Below are positions 33,183 through 40,626 of a DNA stretch of 64,000 nt, in pieces; positions within the stretch are counted from its first letter, which is position 1; each line of letters starts with the position of its first letter. The notes below the pieces were generated by a model. The model saw only the letters and a program-made list of their open reading frames with translations, did no database searches and was not told the origin of the DNA. The stretch comes from Acidovorax sp. NCPPB 3576 (GTDB lineage Bacteria > Pseudomonadota > Gammaproteobacteria > Burkholderiales > Burkholderiaceae_C): the NCBI RefSeq assembly GCF_028473605.1, contig NZ_CP097267.1:3216501-3280500 (forward strand), written 5' to 3'. Position numbers and translations under genes: made by a program.

Positions 33183-34100
33183 ATGAAAACAGGTATCCAG
33201 GTGGCCGGCGAAAAACAGATACCACTCGACTTGGGCATCGAGGTTCAGAAAGACATCAACGGAATAGAAATGGGTGTTCTTGGAAACGGCATACCCTATC
33301 TTACCCAGCGGGGCCTTTCAGGAGTGACCGGGGTCAATCGAAGCGTTATCCAAGCAATAACAAAAGAATGGGAAGAGCAGTTTGAAAATCCAATCATTGG
33401 CAAAGATCGGAATTCCTTCCTGAAGCAGCATCTTTTCAAAAACGGCTATAACGAATCCAAACTGCACCTAGAGACAGTTCAAAACGGGGTCATCAATTAT
33501 GCCTACCCTGACGTGGTATGCATGGCACTTTTAGAATACTATGCATTTGAATCCAAATCAGACAATAAAGATGCGGTAGAAAATTACCGACGATTTGCTG
33601 CGTATGGCCTGCGTAAATTCATTTACGATTCGCTTGAATATACTCCTGAAGACAAATGGAAGTATCACCATGACCGTATCTCCTTGCTCAAGGACAGTAC
33701 GCCAATTGGATATTTCACGATTTTTCAAGAGACCACCGGCCTAATTGTAGACCTTATTTCTGCAGACTTAACGGTTAACAACCATACTGTAGCAGACATC
33801 AGCATCGGGCAGCATTGGGGAAAATACTGGAAAGAAAATAGTATGGAAAGCCAATTTGGCGCACGCATTCCATACGAGCACAACTATCCATCATATTATC
33901 CGCAGGCAGCCAGCAATCCGCAAGCGGCAAACGCATATCCTGACTCGGCATTGCCTGTATTTCGTCAATGGTTTAGACAGGAATACCTGCCAACGAAATT
34001 CCCAAAATACATACTAACCAAAGCTAACATTTTGCCCGGCGACAAAGACGCCGCCCTCCAAATAGGGAATATGTATCAGCCTAAGAAACTGCAAAATTAG
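33183..34100 (+). CDS. AT-rich orphan protein, possible phage defence or regulator
   Basis: 305 aa. The N-terminal ~60 residues (EMGVLGNGIPYLTQRGLSGV; NRSVIQAITKEW) look like a helix-turn-helix-type region of phage regulators. The middle is helical, and the C-terminal third is well ordered (ADISIGQHWGKYWKENSMES; then PYEHNYPSYYPQAASNPQAA; QWFRQEYLPTKFPKYIL). Base composition is strikingly AT-richer than neighbours. It is a single cistron with its own terminator. BstA-type prophage defence proteins occupy comparable places, but I cannot show that relation. Confidence 0.6.
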   Translation: MKTGIQVAGEKQIPLDLGIEVQKDINGIEMGVLGNGIPYLTQRGLSGVTGVNRSVIQAITKEWEEQFENPIIGKDRNSFLKQHLFKNGYNESKLHLETVQNGVINYAYPDVVCMALLEYYAFESKSDNKDAVENYRRFAAYGLRKFIYDSLEYTPEDKWKYHHDRISLLKDSTPIGYFTIFQETTGLIVDLISADLTVNNHTVADISIGQHWGKYWKENSMESQFGARIPYEHNYPSYYPQAASNPQAANAYPDSALPVFRQWFRQEYLPTKFPKYILTKANILPGDKDAALQIGNMYQPKKLQN

Positions 34101-34129
34101 CACCGGGATTAATAACTGACACGCGTTCA

Positions 34130-34153
34130 AGCCCATCCCGCGCGGGCTTTTTT
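34130..34153 (+). terminator. intrinsic terminator after the AT-rich orphan
   Basis: AGCCC...GGGCT with an inner CCCGCGCGGG palindrome, followed by TTTTTT on the plus strand. Confidence 0.75.
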
Positions 34154-34192
34154 ATGCCGCCATTGGCCATAATCATCCAATTCCAATGACAC

Positions 34193-34226
34193 CAACCAAC
34201 CAGCAAGCCTGAAAGCCGGTTGGTTG
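34193..34226. repeat. inverted repeat with 9-bp arms
   Basis: CAACCAACC (34193-34201) and GGTTGGTTG (34218-34226) around a 16-nt loop, between the AT-rich orphan and the zinc/coiled-coil gene. No T run on either side. Confidence 0.45.
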
Positions 34227-34350
34227 AGTTCGACGTGTCGCAGGCGCCAATTTTAGGTAGCCGCCTGCACTATAGCTGTGGTCTTAAATACCAGATATCT
34301 GCACCCGTAGTTGATAAGATTGCCGCAAGCCAAAATACGCAGGAGTTCAA

Positions 34351-34809
34351 ATGTTTGCAGAATTATCCGCAGCCCTAGGAGCTGCAAGGGCGATGCTTGA
34401 TTTCACCAAAGCAGCAAGTGACATGGCGAAGCAGGGCGAATTAGCAGCGCTCGCCCTCGATTTCAACCAGAAGCTCATTGCATTGACGGACACGTGCAAT
34501 AAATTGCTTGATGAAAATCAATCATTGAAACGAGCTGTCTCTGATCTTGAAAACGACTTGCAGGAGCGCGGTGATTTTGAAAATCAAGCATTGACATTCG
34601 AACTCAAGGAGGTCGCATCCGGCGTTTTTGCCCACGTACCAAAGGGAACGACCAATCCAGGCGCGTCTACGCTAAAGTACTGCGCAACCTGTTTTAAGCG
34701 TTACAAGCTTTCTCTGCTGCAGCAGTCAGAGGAGCCTTCGCGTCAAATCGGACTTACTTGCAGTGACTGCACAGCGAAGGTAGTGTTTAAGTACTACATT
34801 TTGCAGTAG
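34351..34809 (+). CDS. coiled-coil protein with C-terminal zinc site
   Basis: 152 aa. N-terminal helices and a coil (~45-85, NKLLDENQSLKRAVSDLEND) and a C-terminal CATC...CSDC pair (residues ~110 and 137) that could bind zinc. AGGAG precedes the ATG by 7 nt. The layout recalls small phage or host proteins tied to DNA-binding systems; no named family. Confidence 0.6.
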   Translation: MFAELSAALGAARAMLDFTKAASDMAKQGELAALALDFNQKLIALTDTCNKLLDENQSLKRAVSDLENDLQERGDFENQALTFELKEVASGVFAHVPKGTTNPGASTLKYCATCFKRYKLSLLQQSEEPSRQIGLTCSDCTAKVVFKYYILQ

Positions 34810-35000
34810 AAGCACAATCAGCCGCCCTGCCCCCGCTTGGTGCGAGATTTTTCACGCCTCCAACTCTCAGCCTACCGTGAGCCATTTGGCGGCCGGCACA
34901 TCTCGGCCTACGCCACCGCCGGGTAGCGTCCCACTGCCTTAGGGCTGCGGCGGATGCCTTATGGCTACAGGCATTCCCGCCTCGCCCCAAGGAGCAAATC

Positions 35001-35231
35001 ATGACCACCAAGCCCGAAGACCTTCCGTTTGCCACTCAGCCCCCGAACCCTGGTCCAAAGACCCAGCACGAGCAATCGGTGGCGGGAGAGGAAGATCCGG
35101 GATCAGCGCTTGATGAGTCGACTCCTGCCCCAGATAGAACCACCCAGACCGGTTCAGCCGAATCGCTCGGCCACGAATGGGCCAACAAGCGCTTGGGCGA
35201 CGTGCTGGGAGAGAAGCCGAGCGACGGCTGA
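35001..35231 (+). CDS. small disordered acidic protein
   Basis: 76 aa (MTTKPEDLPFATQPPNPGPK), Pro/Gly/Thr/Glu-rich, with AAGGAGC before the ATG. Low-complexity and probably unstructured. Function unknown. The 191 nt before it (34810-35000) hold no supportable gene. Confidence 0.5.
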   Translation: MTTKPEDLPFATQPPNPGPKTQHEQSVAGEEDPGSALDESTPAPDRTTQTGSAESLGHEWANKRLGDVLGEKPSDG

Positions 35232-35261
35232 GGTGCGGCGCTCGGCAGGTCGGCCAGAGTC

Positions 35262-35480
35262 CTAGCCTTTGTGGCTTGCGCACTTCCCGTCGGCTTTGCG
35301 ATAGCCAGGCCCACCCCGTGAGCCGCAACCACCGCGGCGTCCACCGCTTCCCCCTCCCCCACTGAAGCTGGCCCTGCGTCCTGTAGAACGACCACCGGAG
35401 CGGCCACGCGCCATTGCTTCAGCAGATGTCAGGCCCAGAAGGCTGGCGACCAGTGCTGCACCGAAGAAACGACGCTTCAT
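35262..35480 (-). CDS. small Gly/Arg-rich exported protein
   Basis: 72 aa. Signal peptide MKRRFFGAALVASLLGLTSA, then Gly/Ser/Arg-rich sequence (SGGGGSGGRRGGCGSRGG) with an end KADGKCASHKG. The ATG overlaps the stop of the upstream exported protein gene (ATGA). Together they look like a minus-strand two-gene unit of secreted low-complexity proteins. Confidence 0.6.
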   Translation of the reverse strand: MKRRFFGAALVASLLGLTSAEAMARGRSGGRSTGRRASFSGGGGSGGRRGGCGSRGGPGYRKADGKCASHKG

Positions 35481-35755
35481 TGCTTCGTTCCTTCCTTGCC
35501 CGTGTACGGGTTGACGTTGCCCTTCTGGCTCCAGTTGTCAGCCTTGCTGCCATTCGGGTTCGTCGCATGGCTGGGCGCGACATAGGTTCCATCCTTGCGG
35601 GTGTATCTACTTGTCGAATGGCTTCCACCGTAAGAATGGGTGCTACTGGAACTCGTGTGGCTGCTGGAGTGGCTGCTCGAATGGCCACCGCCCCCCTTGG
35701 CAGCAGCAATGGTGCAAAGCGACAACGCCGCGACCAGGATCAGAGTTTTCTTCAT
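35477..35755 (-). CDS. small Ser/His-rich exported protein
   Basis: 92 aa from ATG 35755 (GAGAGGGAA upstream). Signal peptide MKKTLILVAALSLCTIAAAK, then a Ser/His/Gly repeat (GGGGHSSSHSSSHTSSSSTH) and a YVxPSHATNPN tail. His-rich tract may bind metal; inference. The 266 nt upstream (35756-36021) are AT-rich and hold no gene I can support beyond likely promoters. Confidence 0.6.
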   Translation of the reverse strand: MKKTLILVAALSLCTIAAAKGGGGHSSSHSSSHTSSSSTHSYGGSHSTSRYTRKDGTYVAPSHATNPNGSKADNWSQKGNVNPYTGKEGTKQ

Positions 35756-36021
35756 GTTGGTATTCCCTCTCACGCCGATGTTGGCGCCAGGGAATGCTGA
35801 ACCGAAACATTTGGAAGCACAATGGGTTTGCGTCACGGTTCGCCCTATGATTTTCTCGTTCCTATCGGACAGCAACGCGGTCCAAATTAAACGTTGGAAA
35901 ACCTCTGATTTTGGAGTCGAACACCGTGTCGGCAATTAAGCAGAAATATATTCTCGAAAAAATCCACGTTCACGAGAAACTCTGAATAAAACAGACTAAC
36001 CCTTGTATTAATAATACACAA

Positions 36022-36594
36022 ATGAAAATTAGCAATAAATCCTGGTTCACCCGCATTAACATTTGGTTGCCCTTTATTATATTAACAGGGATAGCATCCA
36101 TTTCCGCCTACAAGGCATATAAAATTCATACCACCATGAATACCATAAGGGCTGAAACTTCTAAAACCGACATTCGACTATTAGCACTAAAAACCGACTT
36201 GATATTCAATGTGCTTTTAGTGTTAGCCGCATCAGGCGCATCGGTCAGTCATAATAATTTACTGCGTCAAGGCAGAGATAGCCAAGAACTCATTGCGCGC
36301 ATTAACTGGACTGTTGAGAGATTAGCCGCCTTAGAGTCAAAGAAAATGCCAAGCCAACCACTTGGCGAAATTAGATGGCCATGGGGGAATCACCATACAG
36401 AAGCGCTAGGACATCTAGAGGCTGCAGCTAAACGGTTTTGGACAGACCTCTACGATCCGTCCGATCCTTCGACAGCCCCAACGAATGACATGGTCGAACG
36501 ATGGCTGATCACAGAACGTGGTGTTTCAAAACAAAAGGCAGCCGCCATTGCTTCAATCCTCCGTCTTGACGGCTTGCGCACTGGGCCCAGGTGA
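36022..36594 (+). CDS. membrane protein with conserved WL-ERGVS...ILRxDGLxxGPR C-terminus
   Basis: 190 aa. Two hydrophobic segments (residues ~13-30 and ~62-80) span the membrane. The C-terminal ~55 residues (DPSDPSTAPTNDMVERWLIT; KQKAAAIASILRLDG) form a module I associate with many uncharacterised proteobacterial and phage proteins. AT-rich start. Own transcription unit likely. Role unknown; a surface or defence function is a guess. Confidence 0.65.
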   Translation: MKISNKSWFTRINIWLPFIILTGIASISAYKAYKIHTTMNTIRAETSKTDIRLLALKTDLIFNVLLVLAASGASVSHNNLLRQGRDSQELIARINWTVERLAALESKKMPSQPLGEIRWPWGNHHTEALGHLEAAAKRFWTDLYDPSDPSTAPTNDMVERWLITERGVSKQKAAAIASILRLDGLRTGPR

Positions 36595-36730
36595 GTTCCC
36601 CCAGTCCATCAGGTGGTTCCTGCCGATCTAACTGGGGTGGATAGGGCCTATTTATTCATTCTTTCTTTCGCCACAGTCGCTCATCTGCCGGAGCCCACAC
36701 GATGCAAGGCGGGATTAAACAAAGCGACTT

Positions 36731-36958
36731 ATGGAATCGACCGACCAATCGTATCGCCGCGAGGATGCTGCAAAGCTATTCGAAATAGCCGTTGCCACGT
36801 TTTTTCGCTGGGCCAGAGAGCGTCCAGACTTTCCTACGCCAAGAAAGCTGTCCGCTAGATGCACGGTCTTTGATCGAGATGAACTGCTGGACTGGAGAGA
36901 TGCGGCCTTGCACACCCAGCGAAGCTACATCACTACCGCAGACTGCCCAAAAAAGTAA
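36731..36958 (+). CDS. small helix-turn-helix protein (AlpA/MerR-like)
   Basis: 75 aa: SYRREDAAKLFEIAVATFFR, then WARERPDFPTPRKL and FDRDELLDWRDAAL, the pattern of AlpA/excisionase-type winged HTH proteins. It may regulate phage genes or assist recombination. Weak ribosome site. A minus-strand terminator overlaps its end. Confidence 0.65.
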   Translation: MESTDQSYRREDAAKLFEIAVATFFRWARERPDFPTPRKLSARCTVFDRDELLDWRDAALHTQRSYITTADCPKK

Positions 36959-36978
36959 GGCCGACATATGTCGGCCTT
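36949..36978 (-). terminator. perfect palindrome terminator for the minus strand
   Basis: AAGGCCGACAT and ATGTCGGCCTT (36957-36978) are exact complements with no loop spacer, followed on the minus strand by a run of Ts (plus-strand AAAAAA). It would end transcripts of the minus-strand genes at 37311 and 37670. The 332 nt from 36979 to 37310 hold no gene I can support. Confidence 0.7.
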
Positions 36979-37310
36979 AGGAAAAAAACACGCATCGGCT
37001 CAAATAACTCCTGGAAGCGACACAGTAATAAGCATCGGGATCATTAATACAAAGGACAAGAGGCCATTGGAATCACATTTCTGAACCGATTGACCAGCAT
37101 GCGTCGCTCAGCGGGCTCAAAGTGTTTGGGGACTGCTGCCTGGGCAGCCGACCTCAGGTAACACAGCCGCTGAGCCTTGTTCTGTTGCCGCGTACACAAG
37201 ACACGATTGCACGATATCAAGACACTGGAAATATGAACCGCACGATCTCACACAGAGCCCTCGCCACATGTCGGCGTAGGCCTATGACATTTCAAGCATT
37301 GCGAGCCCCC

Positions 37311-37541
37311 TCAGAAGGGCGCATCGGGTCCCAAGCTATCAGGTTCGTGGTTCGCTTGGACCGCGAAACTTGCCTGCCAAGCGCCCTCGCCGCTCATAAG
37401 TCTCTCAGCCGTGCAGAGCGGTGGATGCTCAATTCCGTTTATGGTTACCTTGACCTCCCGGCCAGTGAGCGCACTCAAGGCTTTGGCCACGCTCTCTTCG
37501 ATTTGCGCGAGAGAAAAGTTCTTCAAGGATTTATCGGTCAT
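37311..37541 (-). CDS. small protein downstream of the Mnt-like gene, unknown function
   Basis: 76 aa (MTDKSLKNFSLAQIEESVAK). It lies downstream of the Mnt-like repressor gene on the same strand, 128 nt away. No family recognised and no strong ribosome site. Confidence 0.5.
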   Translation of the reverse strand: MTDKSLKNFSLAQIEESVAKALSALTGREVKVTINGIEHPPLCTAERLMSGEGAWQASFAVQANHEPDSLGPDAPF

Positions 37542-37669
37542 AGGGTGGTCGCGCTGGATATCTGGGAAAACACTGTGCTCCGTAGCGGATGCCCTTCGGC
37601 GCTGGCTTGGCGGGCTGTGTGATGGCGAACTCAGCCAGTGTCGGCTACCACGAATCTTTCGTAGTGGGG

Positions 37670-38158
37670 TCAGGCCTTGTTCCCGCGCGGCTTCTTGGGC
37701 AAGCTCTTGGAAGCGTTAGCGCTCTTCCGTGGCCCGTATGGCTCATTGCCCCGCGGCTTCAACTCTGGCTCTTGGCCGCCCGGGAAGGATGCATTCGCTC
37801 GAGCGCCGCGCAGAATTATGTTCGCGTAGAAATCGTCGTACACACTTCGGAAGTCAGGCGATCTATCGAGGTTGTTTGGAATGACGACTTTGGTAGGAGT
37901 GTTGCGCTTTTTGCGCCCTTCGAGACGCTCCACCACCTTGTCAGCGATCTCATCTGCATTGAACTCAAAGCGCTTCTCTTGCGCGCCTGGCATCACTCGC
38001 GCTTCAACAGTGGTAACGACAGTCTCGTCGTAGGTCGCTTGAAGGCGCGCGACGATCTCGCTGTTCATGCTGCGCCCCGCCGCCTCGGCCGAACGCTCAA
38101 TCTTGGCCTTCAACGCTTCCGGGAGGCGAATTTTCAACTGTGGGTCTTCGCGGCTCAT
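37670..38158 (-). CDS. Mnt-like ribbon-helix-helix repressor
   Basis: 162 aa. The start, MSREDPQLKIRLPEALKAKI, then GRSMNSEIVARL, follows P22 Mnt (MARDDPHFNFRMP...GRSMNSEL) almost residue by residue: Arg2 and Arg10 (mature numbering) kept, His6 replaced by Gln and Asn8 by Lys. After the RHH domain it has a longer, basic C-terminus (KRNTPTKVVIPNN; KSLPKKPRGNKA) than Mnt's 82 aa. It is divergent from the Arc-sized gene over three ACCACGGTGGT copies. It should silence the antirepressor in lysogeny. Confidence 0.85.
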   Translation of the reverse strand: MSREDPQLKIRLPEALKAKIERSAEAAGRSMNSEIVARLQATYDETVVTTVEARVMPGAQEKRFEFNADEIADKVVERLEGRKKRNTPTKVVIPNNLDRSPDFRSVYDDFYANIILRGARANASFPGGQEPELKPRGNEPYGPRKSANASKSLPKKPRGNKA

Positions 38159-38172
38159 GGGCCGAATGATAG

Positions 38173-38262
38173 ACCACGGTGGTGCAAAACCCCCACGCCC
38201 ACATCAACCAATTGCAGGATGGACCACGGTGGTTTACATTTCAAATCATGGACCACGGTGGT
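38173..38262. promoter_or_regulatory. three operators ACCACGGTGGT for the Mnt/Arc-like repressors
   Basis: Exact copies at 38173-38183, 38223-38233 and 38252-38262: an inverted repeat ACCAC-G-GTGGT. Flanks share GG/GA upstream. The first is 15 nt before the Mnt-like ATG; the third is 16 nt before the GTG of the Arc-sized gene. The core CCACGGTGG is, as I recall, also the core of the P22 Mnt operator. Confidence 0.85.
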
Positions 38263-38277
38263 TCAGAAAGGCTCAGA

Positions 38278-38457
38278 GTGATCGCGATAAAGCCTGAAAC
38301 GTGCCAATTCAAGGTGCGAGTGCAGAAGCCGCTTAAAGACTGGCTTCAGCAACAAGCGAGTGCGGCGAAACGCAGCCTCACGGCCGAAATTGAGCTGCGC
38401 CTAGAAGCCAGCCGCAAGACCGACCAGCAGCTCCAGCAGAAAGGACAGCAGCAATGA
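38278..38457 (+). CDS. Arc-like ribbon-helix-helix repressor
   Basis: 59 aa from GTG 38278 (AAGG 8 nt upstream); an in-frame ATG at 38248 overlaps the third operator and would give 69 aa. RHH pattern: QFKVRVQKPLKDWLQQQASA then KRSLTAEIELRLEASRK, as in P22 Arc (QFNLRWP...GRSVNSEIYQRV). Size fits Arc (53 aa). It precedes the antirepressor gene, as arc precedes ant in P22, and would damp ant expression after its promoter fires. Confidence 0.78.
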   Translation: MIAIKPETCQFKVRVQKPLKDWLQQQASAAKRSLTAEIELRLEASRKTDQQLQQKGQQQ

Positions 38458-38594
38458 GTCAATTCGTTTTTTATAGCGCGCAATCCTTTGTCAGCAGGGG
38501 CTTTCAGACAATCAACCCCGGAGCCCCCCAGTAGGGTTTTCCGAAAGCAACCTTCCTATTGACAATTTCCGAACCGCAACTTCAAGGAAATCAG

Positions 38595-39425
38595 ATGCCC
38601 GATATCGTGACCATCGGCGGCGTGGAGTCCACGCTCATCACGTACAAGGACCGCCCGGTTTGCACTACGTTTCAACTCGCGCAGTTCTATGACTGCTCGG
38701 AAAAGAACCTGAGCGACAACTACGGCAACAACCGCGAGAGGTTCGAGGAGGACAAGCATTTCGTGCTGCTCGAAGGGGAAATGCTGCGCGCGTTCAAGGT
38801 GGGGTTGCCCGACCAAATCGGGGAACCTCTGAAGTTTGCTCCGAAAGTCATTCTCTGGACTGAGTTGGGCGCAGCTCGCCACGCCAAGATGCTTACTACC
38901 GACAGGGCCTGGGATATTTTCGAGCAGCTAGAAGACGCGTACTTTCGCGCTGAGACCGGCACCTACACCGCTAGTATCACTCCGCTCAAGGCAACGGCCG
39001 AAGCGGCGAAGGCGCTCCCCCATCTGGTACGCGCTGCCCGCCTGTTCGGCTGCGACAAGAACGCTGCGGCGATTTCCGCCAACCAAGCCATCTACTCGAT
39101 GACCAAAATTAACCTGATGCAGCAACTCGGGCACACGCACCTAGAAGCTGAAAAGCAGGATCACTGGTACTCGCCGACCGAGTTGGGCAAGCAGATGACT
39201 CCGCCTGTCTCAGCACGTCAGGTCAATCTGCTTCTGGCTGAAGCTGGCCTGCAGTTCAAGCGCGGTGATGTGTGGGAGGCAACCGAGGCGGGGAAAGACT
39301 TCGCGCGGGTCTACGACACCGGCAAGCGCCATGGCAGCGGAGTTCCGGTCACGCAGATGAAGTGGTCGGCCACAGTGATGGCCGTAATGCAGGCCCTTCC
39401 CGCAGAGCAGAAAGAGGCCGCATGA
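38595..39425 (+). CDS. ORF6N-domain antirepressor
   Basis: 276 aa from ATG 38595 (AAGGAA upstream). Residues 1-100 are the ORF6N domain (LITYKDRPVCTTFQLAQFYD; NLSDNYGNNRERFEEDKHFV; ILWTELGAARHAKML). The C-terminal half (YSPTELGKQMTPPVSARQVN; LLLAEAGLQFKRGDVWEATE) resembles the ANT/KilAC-type end of phage antirepressors. Such proteins bind CI to trigger induction. Repressed by the Mnt/Arc pair. Confidence 0.85.
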   Translation: MPDIVTIGGVESTLITYKDRPVCTTFQLAQFYDCSEKNLSDNYGNNRERFEEDKHFVLLEGEMLRAFKVGLPDQIGEPLKFAPKVILWTELGAARHAKMLTTDRAWDIFEQLEDAYFRAETGTYTASITPLKATAEAAKALPHLVRAARLFGCDKNAAAISANQAIYSMTKINLMQQLGHTHLEAEKQDHWYSPTELGKQMTPPVSARQVNLLLAEAGLQFKRGDVWEATEAGKDFARVYDTGKRHGSGVPVTQMKWSATVMAVMQALPAEQKEAA

Positions 39426-39589
39426 AAACGAAGCATGTACGAAGTCGAGAGGGCCCGCCCCGACCACTAGACATATGGTGTAAACCGGGAAGGTGCACCC
39501 CTGAAAAAGCGAAGCCGGTAAGCGCTTGGACCCGCAAACCGGCTTCTAGACCAAAAACCCCGTTGAAAAAGGATCGGATCTATGTCTGA
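39422..39589 (+). CDS. small basic protein coupled to the antirepressor
   Basis: 55 aa (MKTKHVRSREGPPRPLDIWC), very basic, Pro/Lys-rich. Its ATG overlaps the antirepressor stop as ATGA; its end overlaps the next gene by 8 nt. No family recognised. Confidence 0.5.
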   Translation: MKTKHVRSREGPPRPLDIWCKPGRCTPEKAKPVSAWTRKPASRPKTPLKKDRIYV

Positions 39590-39908
39590 GGTTACCACTC
39601 GCCCCTACGCAGGCGCAATCCCGCCCGCGGCTGCCGCATCTGAAGGCGCCTCCCACCCTTCCCTTTCTTCTCTATCTGGCAGTCAGCTCTTGACCGTGCT
39701 GCAAGCGATCGCCAGCCAGATGGAAACCCTTCACCAGCTGCTCATCCAGGCAAATACGCCCAGTGAGGCTGCGCGCGCCGAGGTGCTCATCGATGCGGCG
39801 CAGTCCATCTGTGTGCTCGTGGGCGGCATGGCAGACCACGCCTCCGGCTGCGGCGTGTGTGGCGACTACGACGCGTGGAACTACGGCCAAAACTTTTCTG
39901 GTCTGTGA
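39582..39908 (+). CDS. small phage protein, unknown function
   Basis: 108 aa. Ser/Ala/Pro-rich start, then a helix (LSGSQLLTVLQAIASQMETL) and C-terminal CGVCGDYDAW with a possible metal-binding Cys pair. Last gene of the antirepressor operon, followed by the 39924-39960 promoter/operator. Confidence 0.55.
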   Translation: MSEVTTRPYAGAIPPAAAASEGASHPSLSSLSGSQLLTVLQAIASQMETLHQLLIQANTPSEAARAEVLIDAAQSICVLVGGMADHASGCGVCGDYDAWNYGQNFSGL

Positions 39909-39923
39909 CTCGATGAATAGCAG

Positions 39924-39960
39924 TAGCGCTATTGATTAAATTAAGTATCAGCGCTATTAT
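39924..39960 (+). promoter_or_regulatory. sigma70 promoter with two overlapping repressor-type motifs
   Basis: TTGATT (39932-39937), 17-bp spacer, TATTAT (39955-39960). TAGCGCTA (39924-39931) touches the -35 and CAGCGCTA (39949-39956) overlaps the -10; their starts are 25 bp apart. The core matches the cro/cI motifs and spacing. Drives the operon that ends in excisionase and integrase. Confidence 0.7.
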
Positions 39961-39993
39961 TCATCCCATCAAAGCACTCCACAGGAGCGAAAA

Positions 39994-40089
39994 ATGCAAG
40001 CCTCCAACCGTCACCAGAATTCGCGAGCGGGCGCCTTGCTCCAGCCAGAAGCGCTGCGAATCCGTATGCCGAAAGGTGCTCTGGCATGA
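39994..40089 (+). CDS. 31-aa peptide opening the right operon
   Basis: 31 aa (MQASNRHQNSRAGALLQPEA), with an ideal AGGAG 7 nt before ATG 39994. Its stop overlaps the next ATG as ATGA. Too short for family assignment; may serve as a leader peptide that couples translation. Confidence 0.6.
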   Translation: MQASNRHQNSRAGALLQPEALRIRMPKGALA

Positions 40090-40424
40090 ACACGCTTTCT
40101 AGCTTTCTCAAGACCGCTCACGCCCGAGCATGCAGCCAAGAAGCCCTGATGCTGGAACAGGCCGCGAAGAAAGCCATGGGCGCGCTGCAGTGGCGCTTGG
40201 CGGCCGAGCTGTACACACAGGCTGCCGACTGTCTGCCAAAGGACCCGCACACTGGCGGAGACACGATCCAAGCGCAAGCACATCGACGCGCCGCTGCGAA
40301 CTGCACCGCGATGGGGAAGACGCGCACGCCCAACCAGTTGATCAAGGACGCACCGGACTACGGGCACATGACACGAGCAGCGATCGCTGAACACGACGCC
40401 GAATGGAAAGGATATGGACGATGA
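40086..40424 (+). CDS. small helical (TPR/MIT-like) phage protein
   Basis: 112 aa. Helical hairpin pattern (QEALMLEQAAKKAMGALQWR; AAELYTQAADCLP) like a single TPR/MIT repeat. Coupled to both neighbours by ATGA overlaps. Function unknown. Confidence 0.6.
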   Translation: MNTLSSFLKTAHARACSQEALMLEQAAKKAMGALQWRLAAELYTQAADCLPKDPHTGGDTIQAQAHRRAAANCTAMGKTRTPNQLIKDAPDYGHMTRAAIAEHDAEWKGYGR

Positions 40425-40543
40425 AACACATCACCTTGTTGTGCCGCCTGGCTGGCATGCGACACCGCACTGGCGCAGGGACTGTCGAGTCCGTCACTTG
40501 GGCTGCAGGCCTGCTGTGGCGCACTCGAAGCACTCGCACCTAA
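40421..40543 (+). CDS. 40-aa peptide, unknown function
   Basis: 40 aa (MKHITLLCRLAGMRHRTGAG), basic. ATG overlaps the previous stop as ATGA. The coupling is the main evidence. Confidence 0.5.
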   Translation: MKHITLLCRLAGMRHRTGAGTVESVTWAAGLLWRTRSTRT

Positions 40544-40626
40544 CTCTCCCAAAAGGCGAAACCCGGGCGCTCTGACCTGCCCGGGCTTCTAGAAACCACC
40601 CACCATTTCACAGAAGGAGTTCCTTT

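Noticed and set aside
33183..34100. Firm BstA assignment
   Set aside because: Context is suggestive, but the N-terminus does not clearly show a KilA-N domain; kept only as a hypothesis.
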